From positions 87,195-151,194 of the forward strand of contig CAVVGH010000002.1 of assembly GCA_963747765.1 (NCBI GenBank): 64,000 nucleotides of DNA, written 5' to 3'. This document shows positions 1 to 5,508 of the stretch, in pieces. The notes beneath the pieces are model-generated. The model was given only the letters and a program-made list of their open reading frames with translations. It did not search any database and had not been told where the DNA came from. This DNA comes from VRUE01 sp963747765. Lineage in GTDB: Bacteria; Actinomycetota; Thermoleophilia; Solirubrobacterales; 70-9. The number at the start of each line of letters is the position of its first letter. Position 1 is the stretch's first letter. Made by a program: the position numbers and the translations under genes.

Positions 1-479
1 ATCTGGCATCTGACAAAGGCAAGGCGCTGGCGCTCGGGCAGCTGTGCCATCGCCATCTTGGTCGTCTGCAGCCGCTCTGCCAGCTCGAGCATCTCGTCCG
101 TGAGGATTGGATCGCAGACGCGTTCGACTGCCGATTCGTGCTCCCCATTGCCGTCGCCGGCTCCCTCGGGCGCCATGCGCTCCAGCCGCCGACTCTCACC
201 CTTTGCCTTGTCGAGTGCCAGTTGCACAACCTTGAAGGAGACAAAGCCGGCGGGGTTGTGCACGCGGGGGGCGTCCGGCTCAGGGTCCTGCTGGCTGACC
301 CACGCCTGCAGCAGCGCGTCCTGAACGAGGTCGTCGATGTGGCGGGCGATGAACTCGTGCGAGAAGCGGGACCTGCAGTAGCCGGCAAGCGTTCGCTTGG
401 CAACCACGAGCAGCGAGTCGCGCTGCTCCTGAGTCCATTCCTCGATCGCGTCGGGCAGTGCGGCAACTGCCGTACCCAT
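1..479 (-). CDS. Sigma-70 family RNA polymerase sigma factor, partial (runs off left edge)
   Basis: Reading leftward from an ATG at 479 there is an open frame to base 1, with no stop inside the window. The protein begins MGTAVAALPDAIEEW. It carries a region-2-like helix (HIDDLVQDALLQAWV, about residues 45-60), a second helix with NPAGFVSFKVVQLALDKAK, and near the edge LPERQRLAF, the usual opening of sigma region 4. This is the ECF-like sigma layout; DNA-binding region 4.2 lies outside the window. It is the last gene of a leftward run after the EFGIEP-tailed membrane protein and the small basic protein. The parallel locus at 19877-22278 also pairs a sigma factor with an EFGF-tailed membrane protein, so this gene may carry a similar C-terminal extension beyond the edge (inference). 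Confidence 0.75.
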   Translation of the reverse strand, partial: MGTAVAALPDAIEEWTQEQRDSLLVVAKRTLAGYCRSRFSHEFIARHIDDLVQDALLQAWVSQQDPEPDAPRVHNPAGFVSFKVVQLALDKAKGESRRLERMAPEGAGDGNGEHESAVERVCDPILTDEMLELAERLQTTKMAMAQLPERQRLAFVRCQ

Positions 480-518
480 TGCTCGCTCTCACTTTCACTT
501 GCGCGCGAGCCGAGAACT

Positions 519-956
519 TCAAGTCGCGGTCCTCGCGCTGTGTTCCAGTTCGAGCCGCCGGCGCAAGAGCGTCTCTGCACGAAGCTGTCCACAACGCAGC
601 GCCATCGCGGCAAAACCATCACCAAGACGTTTCTGAGGTGAGGTTGGGTCCGGTCTGGCGGTGAATCCCATGACGAAGTGTTCGCCCAGGTCCTCGTTGG
701 GGGCGAGGATCTGGACCAGTTCGCCCGCCAGTTTCGGTTCTTCGCGCAGGGCGCGCTCGGCGCGGGCGCGCCGTTCGACGGCGATCCGCCGCAGCCACCG
801 CGAGCGAACGATGAGGCGTGCCCGGCGAGTTCGCCAGCGCCACCATGTTTGAACGAGGCGGGTCATCGCGCGCCGGCCTCCTTCATCCCGGGTCATCGCG
901 CGCCGGCCTCCTTCATCCCGGGTCATCGCGTGCCGGCCTCCTTCATCCCGGGTCAT
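519..956 (-). CDS. Small basic protein of unknown function with repeated in-frame starts
   Basis: I do not recognise this protein. The invariant core starts at the ATG at 866 (115 aa, MTRLVQTWWRWRTRRARL). Three more in-frame ATGs at 896, 926 and 956 lie in the 30-bp tandem repeat, each with its own AAGGAGG about 10 nt upstream, and would add 10 residues (MTRDEGGRRA) per copy. The core is Arg-rich at its N-terminus (many R in residues 8-40) and then reads APNEDLGEHFVMGFTARPDP, which looks like a folded segment. It sits 22 bp after the EFGIEP protein and 39 bp before the sigma gene, so it is probably cotranscribed with both. It could be an anti-sigma or accessory protein, but no motif shows this. 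The most likely true start is 866, because the others duplicate it. Confidence 0.55.
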   Translation of the reverse strand: MTRDEGGRHAMTRDEGGRRAMTRDEGGRRAMTRLVQTWWRWRTRRARLIVRSRWLRRIAVERRARAERALREEPKLAGELVQILAPNEDLGEHFVMGFTARPDPTSPQKRLGDGFAAMALRCGQLRAETLLRRRLELEHSARTAT

Positions 957-978
957 CGCGCGCCGGCCTCCTTCATCC
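861..978 (-). repeat. Four tandem 30-bp repeats, each carrying a Shine-Dalgarno and an ATG
   Basis: Four copies lie at 861-890, 891-920, 921-950 and 951-978; copy 3 differs from the others by one base and copy 4 is slightly truncated. On the minus strand each unit contains AAGGAGG, about 10 nt, then ATGACCC, a complete ribosome-binding site plus start codon. Because 30 bp equals ten codons, all four starts share one frame. The array begins immediately after the stop codon of the upstream gene (981-983). Confidence 0.9.
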
Positions 979-980
979 GC

Positions 981-1629
981 CTAGGGCTCAATGCCGAACT
1001 CCTGCTGGGCTCCGCCTGATGAGGAGGAGGGCGGGGGAGACGGCGCTGTGGATGACGGGGGCGGTTCTGCTTCGGTGGGGACGTAGGTGGTTTCCGGTTC
1101 GGGCGTGTAGACCGGTTCGGGTGGGGGCGCCGGGCTGGGCGTGGTGTGCTTGGGGCGGCGGTGGCGCTGCGGCGACCGATGGGCGCCAGCAGCCGAGCCG
1201 GTCTCTCCCTTGGCCTGGCTGCGATCGCCGCCAGGCGGGCTCGGATGTGGATGCGCGATTGCCCTTGCGTGCGCACTCCCGGTGCGCACGGCCGGTTCGG
1301 GTCCCACGATCGTGGCTGTTTGGCCTGGCACCGATTCGTCCCTGTGGGCTGGTCCGCGAAGCATCGAGGGCGCGCTGTCGTTCCCCGACCCGGTCGCCGC
1401 GCTGATCAGAATCGCCATGAAGATTCCGCCTCCGACCAGGCCGAGGACGGCCAGCGCCCGGCGGCGAGCGTCGACATGCCCAACCGCCGGGTTGGGCGCG
1501 AAGTAGTCGGGTTCGCTCCCCAGGTCGGGCACCGGCGCTTCGCGGGGCGGGCGTCGGTCTCGCCCCAGGGGGCTCCTCGATCTCCATCAGGTTCGTCGAG
1601 GTGTCGAAGATGTTCTCTGTGTCTGTCAT
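981..1629 (-). CDS. Single-pass membrane protein with Pro/Ser-rich linker and C-terminal EFGIEP tail (apparent frameshift)
   Basis: An ATG at 1629 opens a natural-looking N-terminus (MTDTENIFDTSTNLMEIEEP), but that frame degenerates at a C5 run (GGGGG on the plus strand, 1568-1572). The neighbouring frame then carries the rest: PVPDLGSEPDYF, a membrane segment (RRRALAVLGLVGGGIFMAILIS), a long Pro/Ser/His-rich linker and the tail QQEFGIEP before a TAG at 981-983. Deleting one C would join the two into one protein of about 215 aa. Without the shift, a GTG at 1532 gives a 183-aa product. The membrane segment resembles that of the 19877-20488 protein (RRLAVLGLGVGAATVIGVSVLS), which has the same architecture and tail. 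The gene is first in a leftward run ending in a sigma factor. Function unknown. Confidence 0.6.
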
Positions 1630-1768
1630 CGCGGCACCGGTCGAGGGGTCTCTCTTGTTCCGTGTACGACCGAGCGACCCAGATCCCCCATGCGGGAGTT
1701 GCGGCTGTGACCGCGCGATGCCACGCGAGCGGTTGCCACGCGGGTGCCCGCGGGTTAGGGTTGGCGCC

Positions 1769-2035
1769 ATGGCGGTCAAGCTCCATCGCTGCTCGGCCAC
1801 GTGGCTCAAGCTCGATGTCCATCCCTGCTGGCGGGTGCAGAAGGCGCTCGACGAGCAGGGGATCGAGTACGAGGTCGTCACCGGCCCGCTTCGAGCGAGC
1901 AAGCGCGACGACCTGGAGAGGGTCTCGGGGCAGCGGAAATACCCCACGATCGAGCTTGAGGACGGGAACGTCTACCGCGAGGAATCGAAGGACATGGTGG
2001 CGCGGATCCGCGCCGGCAAGCTCTACGCCGCCTGA
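1769..2035 (+). CDS. Glutaredoxin/GST N-terminal domain-like protein
   Basis: An 88-residue protein starting MAVKLHRCSATWLKLDVHPC. It has a thioredoxin-fold layout: a first beta strand ending in Cys, a helix (CWRVQKALDEQG), a second strand (IEYEVV), then the cis-Pro strand RKYPTIELEDG and a final helix. This matches stand-alone GST_N/glutaredoxin-like proteins, although a classical CxxC is absent; cysteines sit at about residues 8 and 20. The start at 1769 is chosen because homology begins there, and upstream codons in the same frame look non-coding. It is divergent from the EFGIEP gene and overlaps the convergent SDR gene by 13 bp. The role is probably thiol or glutathione-type chemistry, but the substrate is unknown. 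Confidence 0.75.
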   Translation: MAVKLHRCSATWLKLDVHPCWRVQKALDEQGIEYEVVTGPLRASKRDDLERVSGQRKYPTIELEDGNVYREESKDMVARIRAGKLYAA

Positions 2036-3117
2036 GCCTCGGCCCCGACCACGCCCGTGTCGATCAGGCTGCGGGCGCAGTCGACGATCGTCTCCTCGAG
2101 CGGCCGCGGCGACCAACCGAGGCGCGTTCTGGCCTTCTGGCTCGACAGCTCGGTCCTGACGCCGAGCTGACCGGTGACCGAGCGGACGCTCGGGTCGAAG
2201 ATGCCCATCGCGCGGACGAGTAGGTTCGGCACGGCTCGTGTCGGCACCTTCGCGGCCGCGTCCCCAAGCCGCTCGCGCAGCACCTCGGCGATTCCCTCCA
2301 TCCACATGAACTGGGTTGCCGCGATGAAGCGCTCGCCACCCGCCTCGGCGGCGGTCATCGCACGCAGGTGCAGGTCGACGACGTCGCGCACGTCGACGAA
2401 GCTGAACCCGATTCGCGGCACGCCGGGCATCCCTTTGAGCATTCGCTCGACGACCTCGAGCGAGTAGGAGCGGTCCTCGCTGAGCGCCGGGCCGAGGATG
2501 GCGCCGGGATTGACCACCGCCAGCCTCTCAAGGGCGTTCCGGTCGCGAACGAAGTCCCATGCCGCGCGCTCGGCGATCGTCTTCGATTTCGCGTAGGGGG
2601 TCAGCCGGGGGTTGTCGGGATCGCTCCAGTTCTCCTCGGTGAGCGGTGCGGAGTCGGGCTTCGGGCCGCCGGTGATCGCGGCCACCGAGGAGGTTAGGAC
2701 GATGCGGTCGACGCCGGCGTCGAGACTCGCGCCGAGAACGCGCAACGTTCCCTCCCGCGCCGGCACGATCAGCTCGTCGGGGTCCTTCGGCTGGGCTGGC
2801 GGGAACGGAGAGGCGACGTGGAGGACGTGGTCGCATCCCGCCGCGGCCTCCGCCCAGCCGTCGTCGCTGCGGAGGTCCGCGGCGAGCACTGTCAGCCGGT
2901 CGCCGGCCGCGACGCGAGAGGCGACCGTGACACGGACCTGCGGCTCGCGCTCGAGGTCGCGCACGGTGGTGCGCACCCGGTAGCCGCGCTGCAGGAGCTC
3001 GATCAGGCACCAGCCACCGAGGAAGCCCGAGCCTCCTGTGACGAGGACCGTCTCCGTCTGTGCCTGTGAGCCCTCCACCGAGCCGACCGTACCAGGGGTT
3101 CGCTTGGGAGGCCGCAT
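2023..3117 (-). CDS. NAD(P)-dependent extended SDR (epimerase / dihydroflavonol reductase-like)
   Basis: A Rossmann-fold oxidoreductase of the extended SDR family. The nucleotide-binding motif is TGGSGFLGGWC near residue 28. LTSSVAAITGG is the Ser-containing strand, and YAKSK provides the catalytic Tyr and Lys. NPGAILGP and FVDVRDVVDLHLRA are typical of the dihydroflavonol-4-reductase/3-beta-HSD-like branch (aldehyde or ketone reduction with NADPH). The total of 364 aa is usual for the family. The start at 3117 is not certain: a GTG at 3078 gives MEGSQAQTETVLVTGG, which is closer to a standard N-terminus. The substrate cannot be told from sequence. It is flanked by a convergent gene and by a small divergent ORF. 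Confidence 0.88.
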   Translation of the reverse strand: MRPPKRTPGTVGSVEGSQAQTETVLVTGGSGFLGGWCLIELLQRGYRVRTTVRDLEREPQVRVTVASRVAAGDRLTVLAADLRSDDGWAEAAAGCDHVLHVASPFPPAQPKDPDELIVPAREGTLRVLGASLDAGVDRIVLTSSVAAITGGPKPDSAPLTEENWSDPDNPRLTPYAKSKTIAERAAWDFVRDRNALERLAVVNPGAILGPALSEDRSYSLEVVERMLKGMPGVPRIGFSFVDVRDVVDLHLRAMTAAEAGGERFIAATQFMWMEGIAEVLRERLGDAAAKVPTRAVPNLLVRAMGIFDPSVRSVTGQLGVRTELSSQKARTRLGWSPRPLEETIVDCARSLIDTGVVGAEAQAA

Positions 3118-3150
3118 GGATTGGGGCCCTCGCGTGTTACAAAAAGCACA

Positions 3151-3276
3151 ATGATTCGCTATCGCATGGACGACCTAATCGAGTACGTGCTGACCAAGCG
3201 GGGCAGGGAAAACACTGCGCTGACGCTGCTCGCCGCCGGCTGTGTGGCGGCCATCGTCGCGATCGGCCGCCTCTGA
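3151..3276 (+). CDS. Possible 41-aa single-pass membrane protein
   Basis: An ATG at 3151 opens MIRYRMDDLIEYVLTKRGRE, followed by a hydrophobic C-terminal helix (ALTLLAAGCVAAIVAIGRL) and a TGA at 3276. The charged N-terminus plus one membrane span is a common small-protein design. The region upstream is unusually AT-rich for this DNA (TTACAAAAAGCACA just before the ATG), which could hold a promoter, but no good Shine-Dalgarno is present. It lies in the divergent gap beside the SDR gene and is followed by a hairpin. No family is recognised. Confidence 0.4.
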   Translation: MIRYRMDDLIEYVLTKRGRENTALTLLAAGCVAAIVAIGRL

Positions 3277-3284
3277 TTTGAGCG

Positions 3285-3304
3285 CGACCGGGGATCGCCG
3301 GTCG
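3285..3304. terminator. Candidate terminator hairpin between convergent genes
   Basis: CGACCGG at 3285-3291 pairs with CCGGTCG at 3298-3304 around a 6-nt loop. It sits between the end of the 41-aa ORF (3276) and the stop of the convergent FAH-family gene (3307). There is no clear T-run. Confidence 0.35.
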
Positions 3305-3306
3305 AA

Positions 3307-4176
3307 TCAGGGTGCGCTGGCGACGAAGGCGTCGGGCTCCTCGACCACGGTGTTGGCCAGCTCGCCGATGCCCTCGATCTCGACCCGCACGGTGTCGCCG
3401 ACGTGGAGCAGGTTCTCGCGCACCGGCTTGCGGCCGAGCCCGACCCCCGCGGGGGTGCCGGTGGCGATCACATCGCCGGGCTCCAGTGTGAAGGCTTCGG
3501 AGAGGTGGGCGACCTGCTGGAAGCAGTCGAAGACCATCTCTGAGGTGCTCGCGTCCTGGCGCAGCTCGTCGCCCACGAAGCAGCGGATGCGAAGGTCGTG
3601 TGGATCGCCCAGCTCCTCGGCGGTGACGAGCCAGGGGCCGAGTGGGCCATGGGTGTCGAAGGACTTGCCGATCGTCATCGTCTGCGCGCGGCCCTGCCAG
3701 TCGCGCACGCTGACGTCGTTTGCGCACGTGTAGCCGGCGATTACCTCGTGGGCGCGCTCGACCGGGACGTGCCGGCAGCGCCTGCCGATCACCACGGCCA
3801 GCTCGGCCTCGTAGTCGAGAAAGGTGGAGACCTTCGGCATGTGGACGTCGGCTCGCGGACCGACCACGCAGGTCACCTGCTTGTTGAAGAAGACCGGGAC
3901 CTCCGGGGCGTCCATGCCCATCTCGGCTATGTGGTCGCGGTAGTTGAGCGCGATCGCCAGGTACTTGCGCGGCGTGGCCGGCGCCAGCAGCTCGGTGTCC
4001 GAGACCGGCAGGCGCGGCGCCGTCTCGGCGATCTGTCTCAGCTCCGCTTCTCCGGTGTCGGCCAGGGCGGTGGCGGGCTCGGAGCCGAGGCCGGCACCGG
4101 AGAGGTCGACGATCTCCTCTGCGTCGAGGAGGCCGAGCGCCGCTGCGCCGTCGGAGTTGAATCGACAGAGCCTCAT
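3307..4176 (-). CDS. Fumarylacetoacetate hydrolase (FAH) family protein
   Basis: A 289-aa cytoplasmic enzyme of the FAH / 2-hydroxyhepta-2,4-diene-1,7-dioate isomerase family, which acts on beta-diketo or 2-oxo acids in degradation of aromatics and related compounds. Hallmarks in order are NYRDHIAEMG (catalytic His region), VFFNKQ, DYEAELAVVIGR (metal-binding acidic residues), ANDVSVRDWQ, KSFDTHGPLGPWLV and GDVIATGTPAGVG near the C-terminus. Length and order match single-domain family members. The start MRLCRFNSDG is the usual N-terminal strand. The exact substrate is not predictable; no other aromatic-degradation genes are adjacent. Confidence 0.92.
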   Translation of the reverse strand: MRLCRFNSDGAAALGLLDAEEIVDLSGAGLGSEPATALADTGEAELRQIAETAPRLPVSDTELLAPATPRKYLAIALNYRDHIAEMGMDAPEVPVFFNKQVTCVVGPRADVHMPKVSTFLDYEAELAVVIGRRCRHVPVERAHEVIAGYTCANDVSVRDWQGRAQTMTIGKSFDTHGPLGPWLVTAEELGDPHDLRIRCFVGDELRQDASTSEMVFDCFQQVAHLSEAFTLEPGDVIATGTPAGVGLGRKPVRENLLHVGDTVRVEIEGIGELANTVVEEPDAFVASAP

Positions 4177-4252
4177 CGCCGCGTGACTCTCGCAGATCGC
4201 GAGGCGCGAGGGTCGTCGCGCCCGCCGCTCGCAGGCGCCGTGGCCGGCCGGG

Positions 4253-5104
4253 TCAGCCGACCGGCTGCGCCGTCTCGACCGGCAGTCGCTGGACGACCCT
4301 CACCGTCTCCACCAGGGCGTCGAGGTCGTCCCGGTTGTAGGCGATCAGTTCGTCTCGGATGATCCTTCTCACCCTGGGGCTGTACCTCGACAGGTAACGG
4401 ACGTACAGCGCCTGCGCCTCGCGGCCGTCGCAGATCGAGCTGTTCTTCGCCACGCCGAAGAACGCGGCGACCTCGCCGAGCCCGAGCTCGGGAATGGGGA
4501 GGCGCAGGTTTCGCCTCGCATGGACGAAGACGTCGACGTGCCGATCGCCGAGGCCGTCCAGCAGGCGCTCGGTGCCCAGGCGGATGCAGGCTGCCCTGAG
4601 CTGCGGGAGATCGGCGGAGTTCCCGCCCCACGTCACGACGGGAAGCTCGGGTCGCTCGGCGAGCAGTTCTGCCAGGCGTTCGAGGTTCTTGCGCTCATCG
4701 GATGCGTCGTCGGCCCACAGCGTGACGTGCTCGCGCTGCTCTCCGTCGATCATGTGGAGGCCGATCAGCCAAATGCGCGGCTTGAAGAGGTCGTACTCGA
4801 GGTCGAGGGCGATGAATTCGTCGCCGATGTCGAGCGGCGATCCGAAGAGAATCGCCCGTCCCTCCCTGTAGCTCTGGGCGTGGAAGCGCATCTGCTCGAT
4901 CTGCGCCGGCGAGACCTTCGCGCCGATCGCCCGCAGATTCGCGGCAACGCTTTGGACATCGCAGGTATCGAGATCCTCGCGCTTCCTGATTCCGATCTCT
5001 TCGAAGGCCGCAGCGCGTTCCCGGCCCATTTCGAAGAGCAACGTCAGATCTCTCTTGCTGCGGTTCCTTCGACCGGCGGCTGCAGAGTTTCGCCTATCGC
5101 CCAT
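4253..5104 (-). CDS. RNase H-fold (DEDD-type) predicted nuclease with helical N-terminal domain
   Basis: A 283-aa protein. Residues from about 20 to 85 look like a helix-hairpin-helix-type segment (FEEIGIRKREDLDTCDVQSV, as in the TM0106/RecB-like nuclease family). The C-terminal part is an RNase H-like exonuclease domain: ALDLEYDLF supplies the first acidic pair, TWGGNSADLPQL the middle motif, and IAYNRDDLDALVETV the last acidic motif. This is the YprB-like ribonuclease-H domain seen in putative DNA/RNA nucleases. The N-terminus is Arg/Lys-rich. It stands alone, leftward, 77 bp from the FAH gene, with a long non-coding gap upstream. Confidence 0.72.
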   Translation of the reverse strand: MGDRRNSAAAGRRNRSKRDLTLLFEMGRERAAAFEEIGIRKREDLDTCDVQSVAANLRAIGAKVSPAQIEQMRFHAQSYREGRAILFGSPLDIGDEFIALDLEYDLFKPRIWLIGLHMIDGEQREHVTLWADDASDERKNLERLAELLAERPELPVVTWGGNSADLPQLRAACIRLGTERLLDGLGDRHVDVFVHARRNLRLPIPELGLGEVAAFFGVAKNSSICDGREAQALYVRYLSRYSPRVRRIIRDELIAYNRDDLDALVETVRVVQRLPVETAQPVG

Positions 5105-5508
5105 TTGACTCCCAACACCCTTCGGTTTGCGAACTCAGGACAGGCTCCGCACTGAAATCCATCCAGGGATGAACAGGCTCAGTGCGCAGATTCATCTCGG
5201 CATATAGACGTTCACGGTGTTCGTTTAGAGACACACCGCCTCAGAAGGCCCATTCAGTCAGCGGCTGTACGGTTCGAGCATCGGTCTCGCATCGGCTTTT
5301 TGTCGAGCCGACGAGGAGGGGGAGGGCAAACACCAACTTTTGGTGTTGCGGCTCCCCGGAGCTGTGACTACGCTCGGTTTCCCACAGAGGTTTTTCACCC
5401 AGTAGGGGTAGCGAAAGATGTGACCCCTCCGTCTTTGGGGTGAGAGGGGCCCTGAGGGGGCCCCGGCATAGGCCCGCAATCGGGCTATTCAGGGAAGGAG
5501 TGGGCTTG
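5105..5508. other. Non-coding gap with stem-loops; probable structured leader of the secreted-protein gene
   Basis: No convincing gene. The stretch holds a perfect 8-bp stem with 3-nt loop (AACACCAA at 5329-5336 with TTGGTGTT at 5340-5347), then G/C blocks able to pair (GGGGCCC / GGGGCCCC near 5448-5464, and ACCCC / GGGGT near 5424-5443) just before the gene at 5509. The arm GGAGGGCAAACA before the stem also occurs in the hairpins at 10925 and 41731. This could be a long 5' UTR, but no known riboswitch consensus could be matched. Confidence 0.5.

Noticed and set aside
5321..5400. A c-di-GMP or similar riboswitch before the secreted-protein gene
   Set aside because: The stem-loops and agggcaaac string hint at one, but the conserved core could not be matched to any aptamer consensus I know. 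Reported only as a structured leader.
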